Source: Pseudorasbora parva (taxonomy: Eukaryota; Chordata; Actinopteri; Cypriniformes; Gobionidae). From it: DNA of 64,000 nucleotides. Positions 11,988 to 24,584 of this stretch are shown in pieces. The translations under genes were made by a program, and so were the position numbers. The notes below the pieces were generated by a model. That model was not told the origin of the DNA. It ran no database searches and saw only the letters and a list, made by a program, of their open reading frames with translations. The stretch lies in contig NC_090191.1 in the NCBI RefSeq assembly GCF_024679245.1, positions 41,153,524-41,217,523 on the forward strand, in the 5' to 3' direction. Numbering within the stretch: position 1 is the first letter of the stretch; each line of letters opens with the position of its first letter.

Positions 11988-13163
11988 CATAACTGCAGCC
12001 TGACTGCTCATGTCTCACTCAGCACGTAATAGCACTTCCCTGGAGAGAGTCCCTGGCTTTCAATACACCAAGCCTCTTATGTCTGGTTCTATAAGCACTT
12101 GGTAATATTAATTATCTTGCTTTCTTATTAACCAAAGGCACGATGTAAACAAGCCAGTGTGTGAAAATGAGATCTTTTCTATGAATGATTTAGATGCTGA
12201 TTATCTGACCACAGAACAGGAAGAATGAAGAACTAGAAAAGGTTTCAAATGAGTGTACTCCATCATTGAGTATTACAAAAGTCATTATGTGTTGTGTTTG
12301 TGCTTACTCATGTTAAATGCAACATTTAAAAATAAAGGTTCGTCACCAGAACAAACAATTTGGGGGGGAGGCACACTTTTTTTTATGATCTGAAAAAGAC
12401 ATTCACCAAAAAAAAAAAAAAAAAAAAAAAACGTTTTATAACTAAATTAGATCATGTTCTATATTCAAGTTCTGTTTTGTTCAATTATTCAAACAAAATA
12501 CTTTTTTATTTTCACATTTAGTAGTATATTCTCCGTTACTCTGCATTGTTCGTACACATATACACTCAACCCAGTCCCATCTAGTGGCTTTCTTAAGTAA
12601 CAGGCATAATCAATGAATATCATTACAAGTCCAACCTAAAACTACACCAAAACCCATTTGCTTTATGACTCTATACTTCATTAACATGAGTCACAAAAGC
12701 TCCTTCTTTCCATCAACAACACAGCAATAATAAAAATAATGTAGCATATAATCTTTGAGCTCCTATATCCTATCTTTGAACAATATAAAAAATGTAGCAG
12801 GCAAGCAGTGTATTCACAATTGATTAAAATATTTGGAGGCGGCGGGAGTGAAATCTCCAAATTTATGTTGACACTTGCGTGTGAGGGTCTTCTCAAATGC
12901 CAGCTGAATGACGTTTGTGGCGCATATAACGTCTGTGGTCTGTGAATAAATTCCTCAAAACTGAAAATGAATTTTCACACATTGCGGTTTATGCACAGCG
13001 TAAATCCGGTCTTCAAAGCTGCCAGGACAGTGGGCATTGCTTCTGATGTTTTGTGGTACTTTAAAAGTAGATTTTGCTGTCAATTTTGCGTTTCCTTCTT
13101 TTTTTATTCATGTAGAATTAAACCGTTTAGTTGATGGTTGGTTTGGTTAATGACATGATGTGC
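11988..13163. other. Unassigned sequence with poly-A tract
   Basis: No gene was recognised. A run of about 24 A residues lies at 12408-12431. Confidence 0.4.
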
Positions 13164-13259
13164 TGAAGTAACTTCAGATTCAAAAATTGAAGTAACTTCA
13201 GATTCAAAAATTGAAGTAACTTCAGATTCAAAAATTGAAGTAACTTCAGATTCAAAAAT
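13164..13259. repeat. 24-bp tandem repeat, four exact copies
   Basis: The unit begins TGAAGTAACTTCA, which is self-complementary around its central base, and ends GATTCAAAAAT. Copies start at 13164, 13188, 13212 and 13236 with no mismatch that I can see. Confidence 0.95.
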
Positions 13260-13749
13260 TGATCTCTCTGGGTTCAAAGCAATCAGCGATTGTGCAAGCT
13301 CTGTATTGTCCTCACCAAAGCGATGGTAGGTTTCTCCAAGAAGTGTGTCAAGTGAACTGTAATAAAGCCTTCGTAGCTCTGGCTTGTCATTGCTCTTTTG
13401 TCCTGTTGTTTCTTAGGGGTTTTAAAATTAATCGTTTCTTTTATGCATCGCGATGTAGATGAGGACGATTCAGCATCGGTTCAGTAATAGACCATAACCG
13501 ATTATAAAGTACTGTTATTTGTCACGTATGTGCTTTGTCGTGGTCGCACACAATGGCAGAGGGAAGCGAGAGACGCAGGTCTAGTAATGAATTAAATAAA
13601 AGTAATTAAAAATGCTCGAACTACTTTAAAAACCAACAAATAAATATTCAAATAAATACTAGTGGAAATTCTTATTTACTGTGAGCTGCCATTTTGAAGG
13701 TGCGGAAGAAACATCCAAATCGCATCGCACAGCTCTGTAAACTAGACAT

Positions 13750-14860
13750 AACAGCGGCATTTACTTAGTGGCACTCACGACCATTTCCAACCCAGTCAAT
13801 AGGTCCATGTCCTCACTCTGCAAAAGCTTGTTAGGGCCATCCAGCAACATCAAGACTGTCTTTACAAAGTGTACGATAAACATAGGCTGAGCTCAATGGC
13901 CTCCATCCTCACCTCAGCACCATATGTCCACTCTTCGTCGGTCTCTGAAAGCAAAGAAATTATCTCCTTTTAAGACTTAATGATTGCAGAGACTGTTGAT
14001 AAATGTCTTTTCCATTTCTGTTTAAGAAGTCGCTTTAATCGCTCCCCATTGCGCTGAAACAGTAGGCTTCTGAAATTATCTGTACAGGGTACAACATGCA
14101 TCAAAAAAATCTGTGACTGCTCTCCCTCTGCAGTGCAGCTAGTGGTTCATGCAATGAATATGTGGGATTTCTCTGCCCAGTTTTTCTTGGAGTAGTTTCT
14201 GCACACCACCATTCTTTCCCGTCATAACTGAAGCTCCATCATACACCTGACTTTTGAAGTGTTAAGTTCAATTCTTCCATAATTTTGTTTGTCAATGTGT
14301 TGGCATCACCAGCATCTACTGTAGCTATAGTGAGAATGCATTCTGTTGTTTCATTTAATGCAGACGTGAAGCGAATAGCTATGGATAGGACACGGGTCCC
14401 CACTGGATTTGAGAACATATCTACTTTAATAGCATACCACAAATCGCCCACATGTTGTACAATGGCATCAGTCACAACGTTACTCATAATGGGGATCAGT
14501 TAATTTTGCATGTACGGACTTGTGTAGCTTGCATTACGGGGGATGTGTTTTATTTCAGACAATGTAGGGTCTTACTTAACAGTATAATTCAACAGGGATA
14601 GAAAAAGACCACTATCATCCTCTGCCATGTCATCAAAAGCATCACAGCTCCCTCTGAAAGGTAACTGATTTTCAGCGAGAAATCCCACAACATCAATCAG
14701 AGTAGACGCCATATAGCAATTTCTGCCTAGCTGATCAGAATTAAGTGTGGAAATTTCCTTTCCACTATCCATGCACATCTGGTGTTCTTTCAATCTTGCC
14801 AGACAAGTCAAATGTTCTTTTGAACTTGCATGTTTATGTAACCCCTTCAGGGTTTTTCCT
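13750..14860 (-). pseudogene. Decayed hAT transposase (ZMYM6-like/DUF4371 type)
   Basis: Reading the minus strand from 14850 downwards gives pieces typical of the TTF-finger/DUF4371 branch of hAT transposases: HKHASSKEHLTCLARL, LPFRGSCDAFDD, SGLFLSLLNYTVK, then MSNVVTDAIVQHVGDLWYAI, and VYDGASVM followed by GGVQKLLQEKLGREIPH and HCMNH. The frame at 14239-14811 holds together with in-frame stops (after NYTVK and before LIPIMSNVV). Further on, stops and small deletions break it (stop just after HCMNH). Such proteins cut and paste hAT elements using a DDE catalytic core. Here the N-terminal finger is partial and the C-terminal dimerisation domain was not found. It is clearly dead. Confidence 0.75.
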
Positions 14861-17800
14861 GGGTCAAAAATGGTCTAATGCATAGTCACACAATACTGAC
14901 AATAAAATTAAAATAAATGCAGAGAAACACTTTGTAATTTGTATTTGCTTATGTTATTTTGAATTCTCATTATGTAGGATCTCTTACCTTGATGTTTTTT
15001 TTTTTATTTGGTTCCTGTTTTTTGTACACTATTTACAGATAAAGTAGCAATAGTGTCTTTTTTGTTTGTTTTTTCCTTTTTCTTTCTTTTACAATTTTCT
15101 GCCTTATACAATTTAAGAAAATGATCAGCAGCTAACAACAACTTTGTTCTGTTTTCACCTCACTCCAATCTAAGCTAAATTATTTTATGCTGTTTATTTG
15201 TCTAGGCTACACGTTGTCAATATAAATAAGCTGAAATACTGTGGATAATTAAACCACTCTTGATAAATTGGGAAGCACACTTGTTCTCATTTCAGATATG
15301 TTCTAAATAAATGATTAAATTGATTAGTTCAGTGTTGAACATATCAGTTGTTTAAACCAGTTGTTAAAATGAATTGGTTTGAAGGAGAATTAGGTCACGA
15401 ATCGGACATTAGCAGACACGTTGTGTCAACACACAGAAAACACTTTGTAACTGGATAGTATTTGTTTCCTGTTTATTGAAAGGTTTATGTCATCTGGTCA
15501 GAGGAAAGATAACTTTTTTGAATGCAATTCAAACTCAGCGATAATACAGGTTAAAAAAAAATCCAAATGCATAATGCGCAACATGGATTCGTTCTTCCGA
15601 ACTTTTAATTTGTATTATTTTAAATATGAGAGAGCTAAGACTCACTCTGATCATTCTCTGTAACTCCGTTAACATGCGCCCTATCACAAGCAGTCATTTA
15701 TTCTACATCACTCAAAATCACAATAACTGATCAAATAAGGCTTTGGCAGGACAAAAAAAATGTTGGCGGCCGCCCCAAAACATTAAATGTAGGATAAACC
15801 TTGCTCTTACCCTTTTACTGTGAAAGTCGAGACTTACTAGCGCATGCGCACTATTGAACACTCAACATGGTAAGAAGAATGCTGCATCAGCTTTGACACT
15901 ATATTCAAGCCAGTCACAAGTCTGATACCATGATATTTTTATAATCAAACAATCATGCAGGGTATCGTTGTAGAATGATCTGATTCTGTCCTTCATTTGA
16001 AAGATCATCAATGGCCTGCAGTGTTAACCCAGTCATCGCTGCAGCTATGGCAAACACTTCACTAGTAGTAGGCCCGTTCATAATTACACCCGCAACTCTG
16101 TCTACGCTGTGACATTGTCTCATTAGATAAATTCTCTATTCCTACCAACTCATTAGCACCAGATTCGTCTCTACACGTTGTTGGTCAAAGTCGTCTTTGT
16201 CAACGACGAGTCTTTAAACCACTTTCTTATATCCATAGCTTTACTGTACGAAACCACGAAAATTTAATTCTAAGATTTCATGCAATGCGCAGCTGCGCAA
16301 AGAAATTGCGCATAAACAATACTGTATGCTTAATATACATATGCTACCCACAAACTGCATTTTGTAATTTTAACTAAATAAAACTACTAACACAAAAATA
16401 TAACTATTGAAAGGTCTGCATTATAAATTGACATTTTTAACAACTTGAAAAACAAATTGGCCTACTGACGCTATTAAAACTTAACACTCCCAAGTTGCGA
16501 GACAAGTTAGGATCTCAAAGCTCATCTAATTGTTTGGTCTTAACATGGAAGAAATATTGGTGGAAAAATGGTGCTATAAATCATTTTGCTTCACTTTTAA
16601 TTATCATTTTAAATTATTATATAGTTATTTGATATAACGGCCTGACATAGATTAAACTTATTATACTATATTTATACTATAAATCTTGTTTTTGAAAAAC
16701 ATAAAATGAATTGTGCAGCCTCTTCAGTGAGCAAATATAACAGTTGCTGCATATTAAAGATAAAGCTGTGGGAGTGTCTAATAAATGTCAGGAATGTGTG
16801 TTTGAGTGGGTGTATATGTATTATTCAGTAACTGCATTGGCATAATTTATACTATAACTGTGCCTAGCATACTTTTTTGACTGGCTGTTGTCTTTCCTCT
16901 CAGGATGTTGATATCTGGCTCTGATAAAAGCCCAGTTAGTTTTTTTTTTCTTCAGAAGGTTGCTGCTAGGTCACGCCTGATTAGTAGTCCTCAAGCACAG
17001 CTCCACAAGAAGTGTTAAAAGCAGCGTTTATGCCAGAGTGAGCAGTATTTTTCTCCTCCATAACTGTCAAGGCTGGGCTTTTAATTGATCCAGTGATTTC
17101 CCCCTCCCTACCCACTTCCTAAACTGGTGAGGACAGGATTTCTATTTTAGTTCAAAAAGTATTTTCCAAAGCCATATCCTTCAGTATGTCTTCCTCTGGC
17201 TCCTCTCTTATTTCTGTATTTCCAAGGATTTGCTTGGGTGAGAGTTAAGAGGTAAATTAATATTCTATCATCTTCTTGAACCCCAGTAATTCAAAACAAA
17301 GATACTTGAGTAACATCACAGTCCATAAAGCTTAGTAATAGTAACCCATCATCACTTCTCACAAACCAAGAATGAACTATACCTTGAAGATAAAGATCAA
17401 TGAAAGATAAATTATTTTAATTTTGCTCTCCACACCATAACTGAAAGCATTCTTCAGGCAGATGATTCCAGAATGGTTCAACTTTGATTAAGCTTATGGT
17501 TTGGTGAGATTTTCATTTTGATATTGGTGATTTATGTATTGTATTCCTGGTAGTATGCTGAATGTATTACATTGCATATTGCATATATTAAAATTGTTCA
17601 TCCCCACACCTTTTGCTACAGACATGAATGATGCTTCAAATAATGTGGCCTTTTGAGGAAAGTGTGCAGTCATTTTTCGAAACCATTTTATTTAAGATTT
17701 TAACCTTGCGGGCAATAAAATAGCTCAAAATACCTCAAAAACGGTGGTTAGTTTTGCATGGGCAAGCACATTTCCCCCCTTTTAACGTATTTATTTTTAA

Positions 17801-17955
17801 GTAGGAATTGTCAAGGCATGATGCAGTTTGGTAAATCTCTAAACAGAAGTGTTGATTATATATATTTGGTACGTGTATGGGTGCGATTTTATAAATCATA
17901 ATTGTTGTTTTAACAATGTGCAATGATCAATGACATTGTCGAATTTAACAATGAT
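14861..17955. other. Unassigned sequence
   Basis: Three kilobases without a recognised gene. T-rich runs lie at 14995-15005 and 15056-15090. There is a GC-rich spot (ggcggccgcc) near 15765. I see no convincing exon or repeat borders. Confidence 0.4.
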
Positions 17956-18361
17956 CTGACATTGTCGAATATCCCTCACACACACAGAGAATGAAATGCA
18001 TCGACTATGTGATAAAGTCTTGTAGATTAAAGTAGTGCGGGTGTGCATTTAGAGTGTATGCTTTTACTGCGTGATTTAGTCTGTTTATATGATTTACTAT
18101 AGTTAATACATATCACATGAAGAGTGCAGTTTTTCTTGATAACAATTGTGATATTGATTTGAAAAGTTTATTAAATAAGATATTAAGTGACTTACATTTA
18201 AGACACAACATTGCAGTTTTTGCTCTATTTCTTCAACAACAATACTTAAAATCAAAGCCACAGCACTGTAATTGCATCTCTTAGAAACACACAGAGGTAC
18301 TTAATTAATCAGCTTTTTGAATAAGTCAGTTGAATTAATGGTTTAATGACAGATTCTCAGT

Positions 18362-18466
18362 GTCCCAATGTGCATACTATCCACCCTATCTGCCCTAAAT
18401 AGTTTAAAAATTGTCTAATGTCACATACTATTTAGGATGGATAGTATACACATTGGGACTCAGGCC
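18362..18466. mobile_element. Small foldback MITE
   Basis: The left arm 'tcccaatgtgcatactatcc' is mirrored by a right arm that reads the same on the opposite strand with few mismatches ('ggatagtatacacattggga'). The whole is about 100 bp and can fold into a hairpin. It is non-coding. Confidence 0.7.
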
Positions 18467-18989
18467 AAGATAGTCAAATGCTTTGTTCCTGAATGAATCA
18501 GTAGTTTGAATGAATCGGTCGAATCGCAATGACTCGCTCATTAACACTGCCACCTACTGGTGGTTTTAATTTCACATTTTAAGTATCTTCGTGTTTTAAA
18601 TCACTTCAAATATCACTATTCAACTTTTATGTTTTAAATATCAAAACATTTATGCATTTTTAATTGCAGGTCAAATGCATTCATGTCCAACTGACCTCTC
18701 CGTTGCAAAGGTGAATTTTGTGGATACTTATTTAATTTAATTAGTAAAAGCCCTATTGTGTCTTATTATAATAAAATGTTATTCAATTTATGAAATTGAG
18801 ACAAAAGATGATGCATGCATATAATTAGTTTTAAAAAAACATAAGGGAAAAATGCCAATAAAAGGTTAAAAATCAATTGAAAAAATACTTTGTAACTGCT
18901 ATGAACTAACCACCAAAAATTAAGAATATCAAACACTTTGTGTCAGCTGTCCACAGCAGTCCTAAATCTGCCAAGGTACCAGCACAATA

Positions 18990-19085
18990 ACCCACTCAGC
19001 AAAATATTGTCTAATTATCATTAACGATAAAATCAAAGTAAATAACGAGATATATATTTTTTTGTTGAATATCGCACACCCCTGG
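18990..19085. mobile_element. Right end of a hAT-type repeat
   Basis: The sequence runs through 'cgataaaatca' to 'gaatatcgcacacccctg', the mirror of the common CAGGGGTGTGCGATATTC terminus. No left end with the same motif was found. Confidence 0.5.
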
Positions 19086-20209
19086 CATGTGGCATCACTG
19101 TAAGCAAGTGCAACAGGAAGACGGAAGCAAGATGTGGAGAGGCATGTTTTTAATGATTCAGAGGCTGTTGGCAGGGTATTTTTGTCTGGCACTTTGTTGT
19201 TCTGTTCAGACCCTCCGGACTGCCTCAAGGGCCCAAACTCTGTCCCTGCCTGCCCTGAGTGCTTACTTTGTCTTCCTGTCATGATGCAGAACAACTGCCT
19301 ACCCCCCCACCCAGCACTTCTTTTCAGGAATACCAATATGCATCATCCATACTCCAATACCTTCAACATGTATTTAGCATTCCTTACATGTTAACTCAGC
19401 CATTATAGGATCTGTCCTCAGTCCATCCGTGTGCTTCGTTTTGGTAAGAAACACGGAATCCCCAAAGTCTCCAGGAAGCCGCCGTAATGCGTAACATTTA
19501 CAAATAACCCCACGCCTCAGCAGAAATGCTGTTGCGTGAACAGCATTGGTAATAGAGCTACATAAATATTCTCCAGCAGCAAAACGCTGCTCCTCGCTGG
19601 TACTGATGAATAATAAATCCCATAGGCATGGTTCTGTCAGTTTCTCAACTTCTATGGCACACGGTTGAGGTTGGACAGGTGCGTCTAATTAGAGGTATAA
19701 ATTTAAAGCGAAAACCACACAGATCTAAACCCTGCAGAAAAAACACTTTAGTATGCACATGGATGTGCTGAAGAAATGAAGAGCCCTTGAATATATTTCT
19801 CTGTAATATAGTGTGTATTATAATTCAGTAATGACAGACTAATTTTCAATTACATAAATTGGTCAGGCTGAGTTATCCTCTCTTATTGTTGTTGTAAGCT
19901 GGAATGGCTCTTGTTGTGCTTCCCCTAATAGGCTCATGAAGTAAACTAACGTATTTCCTTCAGTGCTGTACAGCTTGTATAAATCATTGTTATTATCCTT
20001 GGCCGAAAGCCCTAAGAAGCGATGCTGTTGTGTAGTTGAGTGTTAAATTCATCTGCATAAAATCTCATCAGCCCCAAATTCTTTGAGCAATGCTCACTCT
20101 ATAGATCCTTCACTGTTATCTATAATAGTCGATAATGTGGGAAATGCAAAAATTTCAAGAATCTTTTTTATCATTCGTGTAGGACTTTAACTGCTTCTAA
20201 AATCTATGA
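19086..20209. other. Unassigned; possible conserved non-coding block
   Basis: No repeat was recognised. The segment 19500-19720 is unique-looking and dense in complex words. It may be a conserved non-coding element, but this is inference. Confidence 0.3.
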
Positions 20210-20322
20210 CCCACTTTATATTAGGTGGTCTTAACTAATGTGTACTAACATTTAAATTAATCATTTGATACAGTGCACTTGTGTGCATATTTTTACACTG
20301 TAATTTTAAAAATGACCTGCAT

Positions 20323-20480
20323 GTAGGGCTGCATGAGAAAAATCATAACTGTCGATTATTCCCTTGAAATTGTAATTGCAATTTTTTAATTTCGGTTATC
20401 AAAATTTGCATTTGAATTGTGTTTTGAATAGCTTTATACCATAGTTTGAAGCAACTGCGTCACATTTTTATATACTATAT
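20323..20480 (+). mobile_element. hAT-type end (TAGGGCTGCATGAGAAAAATC)
   Basis: The start tagggctgcatgag, followed by 'gattattcccttgaaattg', resembles a teleost hAT-type terminus. It has only one end and interrupts the composite element 20210-22826. Confidence 0.4.
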
Positions 20481-20603
20481 ATATATATATATTTTTTAAA
20501 ACAAGCTGAAAACACTCTTCCTAAAATAACATGTATTGCTTTTCTACAGCATTAAGCCTCAAATGTCATCTATAGATTGGCTTGGTTTCTTCTTTAAAAA
20601 AAT

Positions 20604-20611
<8 letters not shown>

Positions 20612-20675
<64 letters not shown>
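20612..20675. repeat. (AT)n microsatellite
   Basis: A continuous run of about 32 AT units. Confidence 0.95.
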
Positions 20676-20677
<2 letters not shown>

Positions 20678-20837
20678 TACAATAATAGGGACTTTTGCAC
20701 TGGGTAGTTCTAGGAACTTGGATAACTAAAGGTTCATATAGGAACATATGAATATGGGTTGTAATCGCGAATTTGAAGGATTATTATTAGGTTCCATTCA
20801 TAATTACACTATTGACACTTCTCTTATACCTAACCCT

Positions 20838-21835
20838 ATCCTTAAACTGACCCATACCACCACACCTGTCCCTAACTCTACCCTTAAACTGACCCAAACC
20901 ACCACACCTGTCCCTAACTCTACCCTTAAACTGACCCAAACCACCACACCTGTCCCTAACTTTACCCTTTAAATTACCCATACCACCACACCTGTCCCTA
21001 ACTTTACTCTTAAACTGACCCACACTACCACACCTGACCCTAACTCTACCCTTAAACTGACCCACACCACCACACCTGTCCCTAACTTTACCCTTTAAAT
21101 TACCCATACCACCACACCTGTCCCTAACTTTACTCTTAAACTGACCCACACCACCACACCTGTCCCTAACTTTACCCTTTAAATTACCCACACCACCACA
21201 CCTGTCCCTAACTCTACCCTTAAACTGACCCACACCACCACACCTGTCCCTAACTTTACCCTTTAAATTACCCACACCTGTCCCTAACTCTACCCTTAAA
21301 CTGACCCACACCACCACACCTGTCCCTAACTTTACCCTTAAACTGACCCACACCACCACACCTGTCCCTAACTTTACCCTTTAAATTACCCACACCTGTC
21401 CCTAACTCTACCCTTAAACTGACCCACACCACCACACCTGTCCCTAACTTTACTCTTAAACTTATCCATACACCACACCTCTCCCTAAGTTTACCCTTAA
21501 ACTTACCCACACCACAACACCTGTCCCTAACTTTACTCTTAAACTTACCCACACCACCACACCTGTCCCTAACTTTACTCTTAAACTTATCATACACCAC
21601 ACCTCTCCCTAAGTTTACCCTTAAACTTATCCATACCATCACACCTCTCCCTAACTTTACTCTTAAACTTATCATACACCACACCTCTCCCTAAGTTTAC
21701 CCTTAAACTTATCCATACCACCACACCTCTCCCTAAGTTTACCCTTAAACTTATCCATACCACCACACCTGTCCCTAACTTTACCCTTAAACTGACCCAT
21801 ACCACCACACCTGTCCCTAATCCTACCCTTAAAGG
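20838..21835. repeat. 42-bp minisatellite, about 24 units
   Basis: The unit runs cttaaactgacccataccac, then cacacctgtc and cctaactctacc. Unit starts at 20841, 20883 and 20925 give a 42-bp period. Two variants, 'ctctacccttaaactga' and 'tttaccctttaaatta', alternate in part. Some units lack an internal 'ccaccaca' block. Because 42 is divisible by three, the minus strand stays open and would encode a 14-residue repeat. I regard that as a by-product. Confidence 0.9.
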
Positions 21836-22290
21836 GTTAGTTCACCCAAAAATGACATTTCTTTCATTAATGACTCATTCATGTTGTTCCACACCCATAA
21901 GACCTCCGTTCATCCTCGGAACATAGTTTGATATTTTAAATTTAGTCCCAGGGCTCTCTGTCCTTTGAATGTAAGTGTATGCCCACTTGCTGTCCAGGTC
22001 CAGAAGGTAATGAAAACATCATCAAAGTTGTCCATGTGTGACATCTGTTGGTTAGTTAGACTCTTTTGAAGCGTCGCCAATACATTTTGTTCCAAAAATA
22101 ACAAAAACTATGACTTTATTCAGCATTGTCTTCTCTTCCATGGTCCTCAAATAAAGATTAAAACGGTCGTGAATCATGATTCAGATCGCGTGTAAAACTG
22201 GCAAACTGCTGGAATCACGTGACATTGGCGATACAAATCATTAATCAATCTGCTGGTTGAATCATGCTAGGCAACGTGGGGGAGAGGACG
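21833..22290 (+). mobile_element. TTAAAGGGTTAGTTCACCC element, copy A
   Basis: It starts ttaaagggttagttcaccc. The body blocks ('gtcattaatgactca'-like, 'ttagtcccag', 'gtccatgtgtgacatc', 'attcagcattgtcttctc') are shared in the same order with 46763-47250. It is non-coding. Confidence 0.7.
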
Positions 22291-22299
22291 CTTGCATTG

Positions 22300-22800
22300 T
22301 CTGTTTGCCGCTTCTCCACCCGCAAATCATGTTAACTGTACTATTAGATTTTATTTTCTTATTTTTGTGACTAGTCTAACAGTCAGAGCTACAATTGGGA
22401 CTGTTGCTGATTGCTGGCAGCCACTGAGAGGACGTTCACCGTTCTTCACCGCTTCTCTGCTGTTTTTGTTTGAATTGTTGCGGTTGGTTCTGGTTTGAAG
22501 GACATTTGATGTTGCTCGCTGCGGATGCTCTCTCTTCTGGGTGTCGGCTGCTCACTGGTGGTCTCCCTCGGGCTTGAACTGCATGGTGGCTTAAGTTTAC
22601 ACCGGGCTAGCGTCATCAGCATCCAATGTTGGGATGTTCAGCTTCTTGGCTGTTTGATTGTTTGTATTATTCAATTTTTTAACTTGTTGTTCATTTTTTG
22701 TTTTTGTTTTCTTCCCTTTGTTCCACTTTGATATTCTTCAGAATGAAAAGTGCATTATAAATAAAACCTATTATTATTATTATTATTAGTAGTAGTAGTA
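22300..22800 (+). mobile_element. Possible non-LTR retroposon 3' end
   Basis: It ends 'gaaaagtgcattataaataa', then a run of ATT/AGT triplets, the usual 3' tail of fish L2/RTE-like retroposons and their SINEs. No reverse-transcriptase motif is visible upstream. The 5' border is uncertain. Confidence 0.4.
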
Positions 22801-22826
22801 GTTAAGGCCATCTAATATAAGGTGGG

Positions 22827-24584
22827 ACCAAAATCTCTACCGGAAATACCAAGCTTTCTGGGATTTAGGACTATATTACAAGCCAAGTACTGAAATTGGT
22901 TTGCATGGGGGAATTTGCACTTGCTTGCTCTTTTTACTTAGAGATTATTAAAATACTTATGGAAAAACACATTTAAACATTTCTGTTTTAATATTAGCCT
23001 AAAGTATTTTCCAGGCATAACAAGGCACTGATAAAGGTGGCAGCGCGTCTGCAGCGCTAGTATCACCAAATGTAATTGCAAAAGTAAGGATTTGTTGTTC
23101 ATTGAATACATACATAATCAGAGTGGTTTCAATGTTTTACATATACACATTTTTTTAATTACCCACATCAAGCATTCTTAGACTTGGCTTCACTGACATG
23201 CAGTTAAAGTTCGATCTTATGTCAAATATCAACCAGCAGACTGTATGTCAAATACCATTGTTGGCCTTGATCACCCAGGCCTATACAACATCATGTTACA
23301 ACTTTGCCATAAGTGCACTTTAGCATTTGTCTTATCCTTCCATGTATTCTTCTCTGCAATCTTTTAAGGTCAAAGGCTTATTTGATAGTGCAAACTGGTG
23401 GGGTTGACAATCAATAATGCAATTTTCAGTAAGAAGAGCAAGAAATATACGTCAAAGCCTCCTGCAGCAGAAAGCATGTGGAGGTGTGCATGAATCTGCA
23501 ACATGACACTTTTATACATCCCTGTTCACATTCTTAAATATTTGTATGCCTTTACATTGTCACATGCAGGCAACTCAAAGGCAAGGAAGTGGTGAGATGG
23601 ATAAATAACGTCTATTGTAACTATTAAAAACAAAACAAAAAAAACATTGGCAATCCAGCATGAGAACCAATGCAACCGCTTTGCTATAGATAATACTAAA
23701 CTAAGGGCTTAAATAGGAGAAAACAAAATGAACAAGAAACATATGCACAAAGCCATGACAACAAATAATGAATAATAATAAAAACTCAAGGGAAAATTAA
23801 AACAAAATAAAACTAAACATAACCTAAATTTTCCTATAGTGCTTATTCAAAATTTTGTGTGATGTCACACGCTTCTAGGAATTTTTACCAGGTTTGTAGT
23901 CAGTTTTAATGCAGTAAGACAGTTATATTAAAAGACCAAATTCAATATACACCTTATTGATGATGCAAACTTTATATAGGAAAGCAGATGGAAGCAACAC
24001 AAGGTTTCTCATTAAGCCTTTATTTCCTTCAAACCCATTATAAACAAAATGCGTTGCATTCATATTATTGGCTCATCTACTCACCTCTATATATACAAAA
24101 TTTTATCTATTAATATTACTGTTTTAGTACATTACTGCACTTTAACGGTGGGTTGCAAAATGATTATTTAGCCTGGTGTTGGTTCACCCTCTCTCTACTG
24201 CTTGATCAGCTCTACAATTCTAACAGTTTTACTGCGTAATTAATCTGTTTAAAATTAAGTGGTGCAACAACTCCATTTAAAATAAAACCTATATCAACAA
24301 ATCCTTGATAAGCGTTAAACCTTACTTAATTGAAACCTTACTGGTGCAACTCACCCCAAAGTGTTTTTCAAAGTAAATTTTTTAGAACGTCCCGTTGTTT
24401 TTAGTGATTGAAATACTGCAGAAGGTGCTGTGTATGGATCATAAGTGCCCAAAACGTGTATCTTGTTCACACATTTTTGTTTTAAGATGGAAATTTGACA
24501 GGCGTTTGCTGCAGTTCAATGGAGTTTTATGGCGGGTTTGCCCTCCATGGATCCGCAACAGTCACGTGCCTGAAAACTATTAAT
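22827..24584. other. Unassigned sequence
   Basis: No gene or recognisable repeat. An A-rich tract lies near 23630-23645. Confidence 0.4.

Larger units (their letters stand above)
20210..22826. mobile_element. 2.6-kb composite element with 28-bp inverted termini
   Basis: 20210-20237 (cccactttatattaggtgg...) and 22799-22826 are inverted copies differing at only three positions, all transitions. Enclosed are a hAT-type end at about 20323, an (AT)n tract, a 42-bp minisatellite, a TTAAAGGGTTAG-type element and an ATT-tailed retroposon-like stretch. I infer one old element filled by later insertions and expansion. Confidence 0.6.

Noticed and set aside
13164..13259. CRISPR-like direct repeats
   Set aside because: Units are directly adjacent with no spacers, and the setting is a vertebrate genome.
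16900..16960. Possible exon after 'tttcctctcag'
   Set aside because: The frames after the AG stop within a few codons and no donor follows.
20787..21808. Long minus-strand open frames (138-190 codons) with a 14-residue repeat
   Set aside because: They only translate the 42-bp minisatellite. Several frames are open at once and shift with unit variants. There is no start context or flanking exon.
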